From the NCBI GenBank assembly GCA_020636325.1, contig JACJYC010000003.1, positions 62,001 through 126,000 of the forward strand: 64,000 bases of DNA, given 5' to 3'. How positions within the stretch are numbered: the first letter of the stretch is position 1; every line of letters starts with the position of its first letter. A model generated the notes under the pieces. It saw only the letters and a list, made by a program, of their open reading frames with translations, had not been told where the DNA came from and ran no database searches. The DNA comes from Lewinellaceae bacterium. Its GTDB lineage: Bacteria > Bacteroidota > Bacteroidia > Chitinophagales > Saprospiraceae. Shown in pieces: positions 16,350-24,364 of this stretch. Made by a program: the position numbers and the translations under genes.

Positions 16350-18140
16350 ATGAGAAAGGCACTGATATTGTGGATCATGCTGGCGGGCTGGATGCAATCC
16401 GGCAAGCTGCAGGCCCAGAACACCTCCGACGGGCAGGCCGAAAAGAAGCAGTCCCGGATCGAGGTGGTTTGGCAATCCCTGTTCAAACCCGACCGGGATA
16501 CGGCGGTCAGGCCCGCGTTTCCGACCGAAAAGGGCATAAAGGACAAACTGGGTTTGATTTACAACGCCATCCACAGCGAAGAATTTGAGCGCTATTCGGC
16601 GGTTCAGGATTCCCAGGTCCAGGATTGGCTCGATTATTTCCGCCTGGAGGACAAACAGGTGCTCTACCAATCCCCGAAAGGCGATACCCTTGTGATCGCC
16701 AACAACGTCAAAGTGTTCGGATGGCATCCCTTCTGGATGGGCGAGGCCTACAAAAGCTACAACTATCAACTGCTCAATTACGTTTCCCTGTTTTCGTATA
16801 ACCTCAATACCGCGCCCGAGCCCAATATCGCCTACGACAACCCGGAGGTCGTGGAAGGCTGGAGCAACCCCAACTTCAAGCTGATCGGCATGGCCCACGA
16901 AAAAGGCTGCAAGGTGCTGATCACCCTCACCAGCTTTTACAAATCGGGCAACCGGCAATTCCTTGACAACAAGAGCCGGCAGCAGGAGCGATTGATCCAG
17001 AATTTATCGGAATTGCTGGTCAAATTGCAGGCCGACGGGCTGGATGTCAATTTCGAACAGATTCCGGCCGGGTACGAGTTGAAATTCTCCCAATTCATCC
17101 GCAAGCTCCGGACCTCGCTGCCCCCCCACCCTGCCGGCGGCAATTATATCGTCAGCGTCGTCTTGCCCAAGCTCAACCAATACCAGATCTATCAGGTGGA
17201 CACCCTTCAAAAGTACGTCGACTTCTTCATCCTCACCGGGTACGACTACCATATCGGGGCCAAAATGCCGCCCGGGCCGGTGGCGCCGCTCTTCAAATCG
17301 GAAGGGTCGATCGAGCAGTCCGTATTTCACTGGCTGGAACAGGGCGTAAACAGGCGCAAGCTGTTGTTGGGATTGCCGTATTACGGCGCCCTGTGGTCGA
17401 CCACCAATGCCAATGACCCCAACTGGCGGGACACTTCGAAGATCACCTTTCAGCATATCCCCTACTGGCGCATCCGGCAGCAATACGGCAACCGGCGGGA
17501 GCCGCCCAACTACAATATCGAATCCTGGACGGCCAATTACACCTATACGGTTACGGATTCCATCGGCAACCCCGTCCGGCGCGAGACCTTGTATTTCGAC
17601 GACTCCACTACCCTGAACGCCAAGTTCAACTGGGTGCTGAAGGAAGGACTGGGGGGGGTCGGCATCTGGGCCCTCGGGTATGATTCGGGCAGGAAGGAGC
17701 TCTGGTCCCTGATCGACACCCTGTTTGCGCCGTCCCAGGACACGATTGCGGTATACCATCCGGCGCAGGAGCGTTTTTACCTGCCGCAATCCCTGTCCAA
17801 ATACCGCGACGTGGTAGCGGTGGGGAGCGTTTTCCTGGTTGTCTTCCTGTTGGCCGGATTTGTCGGCGCTCTTTTTGACGCTGCGGTCCGGGATGTATTT
17901 TTCGCCAACAAGACCCTGAGGTTGACCTACATAATGGGCGGCTTTTTGTTTATAGCTGTTGCAGCTGTCCTGTACTATTATCTGAAGGTTTCGGAAGACC
18001 CCTACGCCAGCCCGTACACACCGGAGCAGCTGCTGACCCGGAACCGGCTGGTGGTCCTGGCGGTGGGCATCATCAGCGGGATCCTGATCACGGTACTGGG
18101 TACGGCGCTGTTTGAACGCAGAAGAAAACGGCTGCCCTGA
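16350..18140 (+). CDS. GH18-family glycoside hydrolase-like protein with C-terminal membrane helices
   Basis: 596 aa with a signal peptide (MRKALILWIMLAGWMQSG). The centre is a GH18 TIM barrel: VFGWHPFWMG, LNYVSLFSYN and the catalytic strand LQADGLDVNFEQIP, where Glu236 is the acid/base; the third Asp of DxxDxDxE is Asn234, which the family pattern allows. FFILTGYDYHIG and GVGIWALGYDSG follow, as in spore-type GH18 proteins. Three membrane helices end the protein (about 487-513, 528-550 and 567-592). GH18 enzymes cleave GlcNAc-containing glycans such as chitin, and some act on peptidoglycan. Its place upstream of the injection system suggests envelope remodelling or release, which is inference. 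Confidence 0.82.
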   Translation: MRKALILWIMLAGWMQSGKLQAQNTSDGQAEKKQSRIEVVWQSLFKPDRDTAVRPAFPTEKGIKDKLGLIYNAIHSEEFERYSAVQDSQVQDWLDYFRLEDKQVLYQSPKGDTLVIANNVKVFGWHPFWMGEAYKSYNYQLLNYVSLFSYNLNTAPEPNIAYDNPEVVEGWSNPNFKLIGMAHEKGCKVLITLTSFYKSGNRQFLDNKSRQQERLIQNLSELLVKLQADGLDVNFEQIPAGYELKFSQFIRKLRTSLPPHPAGGNYIVSVVLPKLNQYQIYQVDTLQKYVDFFILTGYDYHIGAKMPPGPVAPLFKSEGSIEQSVFHWLEQGVNRRKLLLGLPYYGALWSTTNANDPNWRDTSKITFQHIPYWRIRQQYGNRREPPNYNIESWTANYTYTVTDSIGNPVRRETLYFDDSTTLNAKFNWVLKEGLGGVGIWALGYDSGRKELWSLIDTLFAPSQDTIAVYHPAQERFYLPQSLSKYRDVVAVGSVFLVVFLLAGFVGALFDAAVRDVFFANKTLRLTYIMGGFLFIAVAAVLYYYLKVSEDPYASPYTPEQLLTRNRLVVLAVGIISGILITVLGTALFERRRKRLP

Positions 18141-18197
18141 GGCCGGCGGGCGAATGCTGTTGATAACCGGTTGTAACAATAACCTTGTTTTTCGATC

Positions 18198-18434
18198 ATG
18201 AAAAAATTCATTGCAAAGGAGTTTCTTTGGTTCCTGGGTTCGCTGGTGGCCGCCTTGCCGCTGTCGCTGCTTTTCATGGCATTGATGGACCTGGTTTCGG
18301 GCGAGCGCTATTTTTCGGAAAAAGAAAAATTATTGATCGTCGAGTTGTTTGTTTTCATTTATATCGCTAACTTTACAGGCATCTACCTGATACGGCTGGT
18401 AATTTCAGCAATTAAAATACTGGCCAGGAAGTAG
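18198..18434 (+). CDS. small membrane protein, two helices
   Basis: 78 aa with two predicted membrane helices (LWFLGSLVAALPLSLLFMAL and LIVELFVFIYIANFTGIYLI) and basic ends. I recognise no family. It follows the GH18-like gene by 57 bases on the same strand. Short two-helix proteins near contractile systems are sometimes holin-like, but nothing in the sequence proves this. Confidence 0.6.
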   Translation: MKKFIAKEFLWFLGSLVAALPLSLLFMALMDLVSGERYFSEKEKLLIVELFVFIYIANFTGIYLIRLVISAIKILARK

Positions 18435-18737
18435 AAATGTGTTGCGATCCTAATTTTATTTTTCCTTGCAGCATATAGCCCTGAGTAATTCACTGCATTA
18501 TCTGCAATTTTTCGTCAGATTCCCACACAAACAGCCTCTTCCGGCTTCAGCCGCGGCTGCCCTTTTGTTAATGATTTAATTCCGCAAGCGACCTTCAGCC
18601 CCTTTTACCGCTCTTAAAATGATTTAAGGGTTAGTCTGTTTATGCAGGATGATGACTGATGTTGGACCTCCGCTTCAGCCTTTCCCGGCATAGCAACGCC
18701 CTGTGTTTTTTGTTTTAGGGAAAACCACTATTTTACA
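18435..18737. other. 303-bp spacer in front of the eCIS genes
   Basis: No credible gene. The stretch is moderately AT-rich and must hold the promoter of the eCIS operon if that is separate from the upstream genes. I find no full match to TTG-N19-21-TAnnTTTG; the closest -7 look-alike is TAATTTTA near 18452. No strong terminator hairpin with a T-tract is visible either, so read-through from 14266-18434 remains possible. Confidence 0.5.
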
Positions 18738-19304
18738 ATGCTTCAGCATGTACTGCCTGTCATTGTGGAGGAATTGAATAATTTCCTGAAAAGGCGATTT
18801 CAGGAAAGAGAGGCCAAGGTAATTCTGTCCGACCTGGTCAAACAAGACGGTTCCGTGCCGGCTGCCGGTGCGAATAAGATCATCTGTTCGCTGGTAAACA
18901 TGGAACAGGAGCGGACCAGTTTGAGTTTTGGCCAGCAAAATTCCGTTAAGACCAATCCGCCCGTCAACCTCAACCTGTACGTTCTGTTTGCCGCCTATTT
19001 CCCTGAAACGGTCTATGAGGAATCGCTGAAATTTCTGTCCAGCGTCATCGGTTTTTTCCAGGGCAAACAGGTGTTCACCCCGCAAAACACGCCTGGCCTG
19101 AGCGCTTCCGTGCAGAAGATCGCTGTGGAAATCACGAACCTGACATTTCACGAACAAAGTAACCTTTGGGCTACTTTGGGCGCAAAATACATCCCTTCTG
19201 TCCTTTTGAAAATGCGTATGATCACCATTACAGAAGACATGATTCTGGAAGAAATTCCTGAGATCACAGAAGTGGGGACACCTAAAGTTCATTCCGGCAG
19301 CTAA
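18738..19304 (+). CDS. eCIS DUF4255 protein (Pvc16/Afp16-like tail terminator)
   Basis: 188 aa. The N-terminal LQHVLPVIVEELNNFLKRRF, the central NPPVNLNLYVLFAAYF and the late NLWATLGAKYIPSVLLKMRM are hallmarks of DUF4255, found in Pvc16/Afp16. In R-type and eCIS particles this protein caps the distal end of the tube and sheath and fixes particle length. It opens the co-directional cluster that runs to 41583, as in many Bacteroidota eCIS loci. Confidence 0.92.
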   Translation: MLQHVLPVIVEELNNFLKRRFQEREAKVILSDLVKQDGSVPAAGANKIICSLVNMEQERTSLSFGQQNSVKTNPPVNLNLYVLFAAYFPETVYEESLKFLSSVIGFFQGKQVFTPQNTPGLSASVQKIAVEITNLTFHEQSNLWATLGAKYIPSVLLKMRMITITEDMILEEIPEITEVGTPKVHSGS

Positions 19305-19348
19305 AGGGGCCCGGCGCCCCTTTGCTGCCTGCTAAAGTCTGCATTTAA

Positions 19349-20458
19349 ATGGCAAAAAAATTCCGGCCATTATTACATCTTGCCTTCAGGCACTCCTTTT
19401 TCAACCGCAACAATGAGGTTTGCAGGGATCTGGAGTTGGCGCCTATGGCTGCAACGCTTGCTTCGTTCAGACGGTATGACCTGAGGTTGCACGAAGACCC
19501 GACCGGTTTCGGCCTTTACTATGGTGAAGAAAACAACCTCAAACCGCCCGTCCTGTCAGCTGGGGAAACCCTCCGGCTTCCGTTTTTCATCCGGGTCCGG
19601 AATCCTTATTTCATCAATTATACAGACCTGCCGCTTACGCTGCCGGAAAATACCCTTCATTATTACAATAACCTGAACCCGGCTGAGATCACGGACCCGC
19701 TTTACGGGAAGTTCGGATCTCCGGCCGGCTTGCTGGACAGCATTTTGATCAGAAAAACAGGGGTATCCTTCACACACCGCACGGCTCCGAACGGATCGGC
19801 CGGCCGGCTGGTTTTGAACAACGCATCGGGCCCCGTGAAAGAAGATCCGGATTACCCGTTCGCAACCCCGGACCCCGACCAGAACACCCTGTTCAGGATC
19901 AACCTGGCACAGGAAGACATTCCCGGTTATTTCGAACTGTCCGGCGCCGGGGAAGGAGACGAGGCCGCTCAGCAGGATGTTCTCCGCTTTTTTGCCTCGG
20001 ATCAGGAGATTGGAAACGACGTTTTCGGCATTGTGGAACTCTTTCTGAGCCCGGAAAAAATGCTGAAGCCGGAAAACGGCGCGGAGATCCTGCAACCCGT
20101 GCAGTATGAAATCCGCTTTAAGGCCCGGCAGACCCTGTGGCGGTACCTTGTATTCCAAAACAACGAACACGTCTATGAGGACCTGTCCATAAACGGATCA
20201 AACGAAGCATCCTTTCACCAATGGGCGCCTGCCGGAGACGCATTGACCCCTGAAATCCGCCAAAAAGCAACCATATTCATAAGCGACGCCCCGATAACGC
20301 TGCAGGAACAGAGCAGCCGGCAATTCACCCTCAAACTGCCCGGAATGGGGAACGGTGCGGAGATCCGGTTGCCCGCGCCTGATATCAAAACCATTAAACC
20401 CGAACCCGATGGATCGAACGATCGAAAGATCTATTCCGATATGTATGTCTATTTATAA
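19349..20458 (+). CDS. unknown eCIS-cluster protein
   Basis: 369 aa, no signal peptide or membrane helix. It begins MAKKFRPLLHLAFRHSFF and is rich in beta-type segments (RLPFFIRVRNPYFI). I recognise no domain. It lies 44 bases after the DUF4255 gene and 18 before the sheath gene, so it is within the operon and probably made with the structural proteins. The position suggests a structural or assembly part specific to this eCIS lineage; this is inference. Confidence 0.7.
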   Translation: MAKKFRPLLHLAFRHSFFNRNNEVCRDLELAPMAATLASFRRYDLRLHEDPTGFGLYYGEENNLKPPVLSAGETLRLPFFIRVRNPYFINYTDLPLTLPENTLHYYNNLNPAEITDPLYGKFGSPAGLLDSILIRKTGVSFTHRTAPNGSAGRLVLNNASGPVKEDPDYPFATPDPDQNTLFRINLAQEDIPGYFELSGAGEGDEAAQQDVLRFFASDQEIGNDVFGIVELFLSPEKMLKPENGAEILQPVQYEIRFKARQTLWRYLVFQNNEHVYEDLSINGSNEASFHQWAPAGDALTPEIRQKATIFISDAPITLQEQSSRQFTLKLPGMGNGAEIRLPAPDIKTIKPEPDGSNDRKIYSDMYVYL

Positions 20459-20476
20459 ACCAAATACCTAAAACAG

Positions 20477-22168
20477 ATGGCAAGAGTGCTTGCAACGCCT
20501 GGCGTTTACATCGATGAAAAGAGCGCCTTTCCCAACTCAGCGGTACCGGTGCCGACGGCTGTGCCCGTTTTCATCGGTTACACGGAGAAGGCGATCATGG
20601 GAAAAAAATCGCTGTTGAAAGTTCCCACCAAGATCAGTTCCTATGGAGAATTCCTGGAATTCTTCGGCGGGCCGCCCAAAGTAAAATACACCATTGAGGC
20701 AGATGCCGCTGTGGGGTATAAGCTCACTGTGGACAAATCGACCCAATTTATCCTGCACAGCTGCATGAAGCTGTTCTTTTCCAACGGCGGATCGGATTGT
20801 TATATCGTTTCCGTAGGAAAGTACACCGACGCCCCCACCGGCGTTGTGGGCGCCGACCTGACCAGCGGGATCGAACCGCTGCTCAAGGAGCCGGAACCGA
20901 CCATGGTCGTGATCCCGGAGGCGATCCTGCTGGTAGAAGAATCCACCGCCAAAGGGCCCGATCCGAATGACAATACCAAGCAGATTGATATTGTCACCCG
21001 GGACGCGCAAGGCGCCTTCGACCTTCAGGTGGCTATGCTGGCGCATTGCGGGCTCGATATGCGCAACCGGGTGGCCATCCTGGACGTTCCGCTCGGCAAC
21101 CTCGACCTGCGAGAAGACGTGGTCAAGAATTTCCGCGTAGGGATCGGCCAGAATTTCCTCCAATGGGGCGGCGCTTATTACCCCTTTCTGGAAACAACCA
21201 TCGTGGCCGCGGAAGAGCTGGACTTCTCCAACATCGTCAATATCACCGGCGATGATATTACCGCCGATGCGCCGGATTTCGCCGACAAGCTCGACGATAA
21301 GCAGAAACTGATCGCCGCCGCCAACAAGGCAGCCTTCGACACCGACACAACGGCCATTGAGGTTTCAAGCCTTGCCACCTTATTGTACAAGAACCTGCGC
21401 GAAGAACTCTCCGAAAGCCTCATTTCCGGCAAACGGGCGGTTGAAATCCACGAACAGATCGTTAAACTGGACACCTTCAAAACCGGCATCCCCGATGCCA
21501 AAGCCGACGAAGCCACCCAGCTGCATCAGACCCTCCTCGCCGTCAGCCCGACCTACAAGGAACTGATGAAGAACCTTCGTTCGAGCATGAACCTGCTGCC
21601 GCCGAGCCCCGCCATGGCCGGCATCTACTCCATGGTGGACAATACGGTGGGCGTACACCAGTCTCCCGCCAATATCAGCGTAGGGTCGGTCATCAAGCCC
21701 GCTGTCGACCTGACCGCCAAGGACCAGGAAGACCTCAACCTCCCGCTGAACGGCAAAGCCATCAATGCCATCCGCACCTTCCCCGGCAAAGGCGTACTGG
21801 TGTGGGGCGCCAGAACCCTCGACGGCAACAGTCAGGACTGGCGTTATATCAGCGTCCGGCGCACCGTGATCTTTATCGAGCAGTCCATCAAGTTTGCCGC
21901 CGAAGCCTACGTATTCGAACCCAACGTGTCGAGCACCTGGTCGAACATCCGCGCGCTCATCAGCAATTTCCTGACCAATGTCTGGAAATCGGGCGCACTG
22001 GCCGGCGCTACCCCCGACGACGCCTTCAGCGTAGACGTCGGCCTGGGCACCACCATGACCCCGATCGATATCCTGGACGGCATCATGCGCATTTCCGTAA
22101 GGATTGCCGTAACCCGCCCGGCGGAATTCATTGTGATCACCTTCCAGCAGAAGATGCAGACTTCGTAG
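20477..22168 (+). CDS. eCIS contractile tail sheath protein
   Basis: 563 aa. The start MARVLATPGVYIDEKSAFPN followed by AVPVFIGYTEKA is the N-terminal arm of phage and eCIS sheath subunits. The C-terminal third (NAIRTFPGKGVLVWGARTL, WRYISVRRTVIFIEQSI, FEPNVSSTWSNIR and the final TRPAEFIVITFQQKMQ) is the conserved handshake and core region. The sheath surrounds the tube and contracts to drive it into the target. Only one sheath gene is present; Afp and PVC have three. Confidence 0.97.
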   Translation: MARVLATPGVYIDEKSAFPNSAVPVPTAVPVFIGYTEKAIMGKKSLLKVPTKISSYGEFLEFFGGPPKVKYTIEADAAVGYKLTVDKSTQFILHSCMKLFFSNGGSDCYIVSVGKYTDAPTGVVGADLTSGIEPLLKEPEPTMVVIPEAILLVEESTAKGPDPNDNTKQIDIVTRDAQGAFDLQVAMLAHCGLDMRNRVAILDVPLGNLDLREDVVKNFRVGIGQNFLQWGGAYYPFLETTIVAAEELDFSNIVNITGDDITADAPDFADKLDDKQKLIAAANKAAFDTDTTAIEVSSLATLLYKNLREELSESLISGKRAVEIHEQIVKLDTFKTGIPDAKADEATQLHQTLLAVSPTYKELMKNLRSSMNLLPPSPAMAGIYSMVDNTVGVHQSPANISVGSVIKPAVDLTAKDQEDLNLPLNGKAINAIRTFPGKGVLVWGARTLDGNSQDWRYISVRRTVIFIEQSIKFAAEAYVFEPNVSSTWSNIRALISNFLTNVWKSGALAGATPDDAFSVDVGLGTTMTPIDILDGIMRISVRIAVTRPAEFIVITFQQKMQTS

Positions 22169-22178
22169 CGGGATGCTG

Positions 22179-22400
22179 CCACGCTGAGGCGTGGTGGATG
22201 CTTGATGCTGGATACTTGATGCTTGATACTTGATGCTGGATGTTGGATACTGGATACTTGATGTTGGATACTTGATGCTGGATGTTGGATACTGCCCGCC
22301 GTCGCTCTCAGGGAGCTATGGCGGACGGAGGATGTTGCCCGCCGGCGACTGACAACTTACGACTTACGACTTACAACTTACAACTTACAACTTACAACTA
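22179..22400. repeat. palindrome and microsatellite insertion between sheath and tube genes
   Basis: Starts 11 bases after the sheath stop. First a CCACGC/GCGTGG stem-loop (22179-22194), then a degenerate repeat of GGATGCTTGAT/GGATACTTGAT words (about 22195-22292), a GC-rich dyad with CCCGCCG and GGCGGACGG ends (about 22293-22330), and a 9-bp ACAACTTAC/ACGACTTAC microsatellite (about 22345-22400). No gene is visible. The hairpin lacks a T-tract but could stall transcription or protect the upstream 3' end. Confidence 0.8.
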
Positions 22401-22428
22401 ATTTCAAACACCTTTAAATCAAAATAAA

Positions 22429-22887
22429 ATGGCTAATTCAGGCGATGCCCAAGGCGCACCGTGGCCCGTACCCAAATTTTATTTTCAGGTCAAGCTCGGC
22501 GATGTCGGGGTAATTTCCTTTCAGGAGGTTTCCGGCCTTGACTCCGAGCACGATGTGATCGAGTACCGGGCAGGTGACAGCAAGGCATTTTCAACCATCA
22601 AAATGCCGGGCTTGAAGAAGTCCAGCGATGTGACGTGCAAGAAAGGCATGTTCAAGGACGATACCGCGCTGTTCGATTATTTCAATTCCATAAAAATGAA
22701 TACGATCAAGCGGGAAACCGTCACGATACAATTGCTGGACCAGGACGGGAAGGCCATGTTCGTTTGGGAATTGACCAATGCCTGGCCGATGAAGGTAACA
22801 GGTACGGATTTCAATTCCCAGAACAGCGAAGTGGCGGTGGAGGAGATCGTCCTGTCGCACGAGGGCATGTCGATGAAAAAAGGCTAA
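22429..22887 (+). CDS. eCIS inner tube protein (Pvc1/Afp1-like, gp19 family)
   Basis: 152 aa, the standard size for a T4 gp19-like tube subunit. PVPKFYFQVKLGDVGVISFQ, then EVSGLDSEHDVIEYRAGD, then KMPGLKKSSDVTCKKG and ELTNAWPMKVTGTDFNSQ are characteristic of the family. Stacked hexamers form the hollow tube. The ATG follows an A-rich leader after the repeat insertion, so translation and perhaps transcription of the tube can be set apart from the sheath. Confidence 0.96.
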   Translation: MANSGDAQGAPWPVPKFYFQVKLGDVGVISFQEVSGLDSEHDVIEYRAGDSKAFSTIKMPGLKKSSDVTCKKGMFKDDTALFDYFNSIKMNTIKRETVTIQLLDQDGKAMFVWELTNAWPMKVTGTDFNSQNSEVAVEEIVLSHEGMSMKKG

Positions 22888-22890
22888 CGG

Positions 22891-23403
22891 ATGAATACCT
22901 ATATTCCTCCGGTCGGTTTTTTTTATTCTGTCAATCTGTTAGGCGGCAACTCGCCGAATGCAGCGGTAGATGCCGGATTCCAGGAGGTTTCCGGTATCTC
23001 CCTCAAAATGGGGACGGACGAGATCCGGGAGGGCGGCGAGAACCGGTTTGCGTACAAAGTGCCCGGCCGCGTCGCATTCGACAATCTGGTGCTTCGGCGC
23101 GGCCTGGTTGTGAAGTCCTCTCCCTTCGGCAATTGGGTTCGGGATACGCTGTCCGGGGGGCTGGATCAGAAGATCGAACCCAAGGACATCATGGTCGACC
23201 TGCTGGACGCCGGCGGATCCCTGGACAAACCCACGCCGCTCATGTCCTGGCATTTTGTCAACGCCTACCCCGTTCAGTGGGAAATTTCAGACCTGAAAGC
23301 CCAGGACAGCTCCATTGTGGTGGAAACCCTGACCCTGGCTTACAGCTATTTTTCCTTTGTCGATACCGTCGTGGTCAAATACCCGCACGACGACAAGGGA
23401 TGA
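22891..23403 (+). CDS. eCIS tube initiator-type protein (Pvc5/Afp5-like)
   Basis: 170 aa, a second gp19-family protein. It has YSVNLLGG, GFQEVSGISLKMGTDEIREG and SWHFVNAYPVQWEISDLK, the same fold landmarks as the main tube protein, plus a longer C-terminal strand (YSYFSFVDTVVVKYP). In Afp/PVC the diverged tube proteins form the first rings above the spike. It starts 4 bases after the tube stop, so the two are tightly coupled. Confidence 0.9.
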   Translation: MNTYIPPVGFFYSVNLLGGNSPNAAVDAGFQEVSGISLKMGTDEIREGGENRFAYKVPGRVAFDNLVLRRGLVVKSSPFGNWVRDTLSGGLDQKIEPKDIMVDLLDAGGSLDKPTPLMSWHFVNAYPVQWEISDLKAQDSSIVVETLTLAYSYFSFVDTVVVKYPHDDKG

Positions 23404-23420
23404 CCTAAAACACATATGCT

Positions 23421-23639
23421 ATGCCGATCGAGATCAAGGAGTTGGTCATCCGGGCCAATATGTCCGAACAGAAGGATGAGGAGGGCGCCAACGCCGTTTT
23501 GCTGGAAAAAGACATTGACATGATCCTTGAGCTGGTCAAAAGCGATCCCGCCCTGATTTCCCAGGACATGAAAAAGGAGATTGTCCGGGAATGCATCGAA
23601 AAGGTGAAAGCGCTGCTGGCCGATGAGAAATTCCGATAA
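23421..23639 (+). CDS. DUF5908 small eCIS protein
   Basis: 72 aa. The opening MPIEIKELVIRANM is the signature of DUF5908, a short protein found in Bacteroidota eCIS loci at the place of Pvc6/Afp6. The rest is charged and helical. Its role is not established; the size and position fit a small assembly factor or tube-baseplate linker. Confidence 0.85.
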   Translation: MPIEIKELVIRANMSEQKDEEGANAVLLEKDIDMILELVKSDPALISQDMKKEIVRECIEKVKALLADEKFR

Positions 23640-23651
23640 AACCTGAGAGCC

Positions 23652-24359
23652 ATGGCGAAAAAACCGGCAGCGGGTTCGAACCCAAAGCTAAAAATCTGGG
23701 CGTACAAGGATCCTGACTTCACCCAGCTGGCGCCTGGTTTCTCCCAAGCGCTGGAGGTCAGCATCAACCCGGAGAAATACAAGCGGGTTTTCAAACCGCT
23801 CACCTACGACGCCAGCTATTCCGTCAAACTGGCCAACGGCGACCGCATTGACGGCCGGATCGTCGATCCGCCGCCGGAAACCTTCCAGCTGGAGCTCTGG
23901 TTTGACGGCACGGGCGCCGTTCCGGGAACCGGAGAGGTGTACGACGAGATCGAAAAACTCCAGCAGTACGCGCTGTATTACAACGGCAGCATCCACTCCA
24001 ATCACTATGTCAAGATCGAATGGGGCGGCGACAAGGGCCTGTTGTTCAAGGGACAGTTGCAAAGCATCTCGATCGACTACATGCTGTTCGACAGCAACGG
24101 CAAACCGCTCAGGGCCAAAGCGGATGTCTCCTTCAAGCAATTCATCGACGCCCAGACCCGGGAAAGCCTGAAGAACAAATCGTCGCCGGACCTGACGCAC
24201 GTCAGGGTCGTCCGCGACGGGGACAACCTGCCCATGATGTGTTTTGCCATCTACCAGGACCCCGGTTATTACCTCCAGGTCGCTGAATTCAACGGACTAT
24301 CCAATTTTATGGACCTGCGACCCGGACAAAAAATCATTTTCCCACCCTTAGAAAACTGA
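23652..24359 (+). CDS. eCIS LysM hub protein (Pvc7/Afp7-like)
   Basis: 235 aa. The N-terminal part (LEVSINPEKYKRVFKPLTYD, FQLELWFDGTGAVPG) matches the CIS tube/hub protein family. The last ~50 residues form a LysM module (VRVVRDGDNLPMMCFAIYQD, then LRPGQKIIFPPL). In Afp7 and gp53-like proteins the LysM module clamps the baseplate around the spike. It starts 12 bases after the DUF5908 gene and ends 5 bases before the VgrG-like gene. Confidence 0.92.
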   Translation: MAKKPAAGSNPKLKIWAYKDPDFTQLAPGFSQALEVSINPEKYKRVFKPLTYDASYSVKLANGDRIDGRIVDPPPETFQLELWFDGTGAVPGTGEVYDEIEKLQQYALYYNGSIHSNHYVKIEWGGDKGLLFKGQLQSISIDYMLFDSNGKPLRAKADVSFKQFIDAQTRESLKNKSSPDLTHVRVVRDGDNLPMMCFAIYQDPGYYLQVAEFNGLSNFMDLRPGQKIIFPPLEN

Positions 24360-24364
24360 ATATT

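Noticed and set aside
15657..16958. 433-codon minus-strand frame
   Set aside because: Antisense to the secreted protein and GH18-like genes, both with signal peptides.
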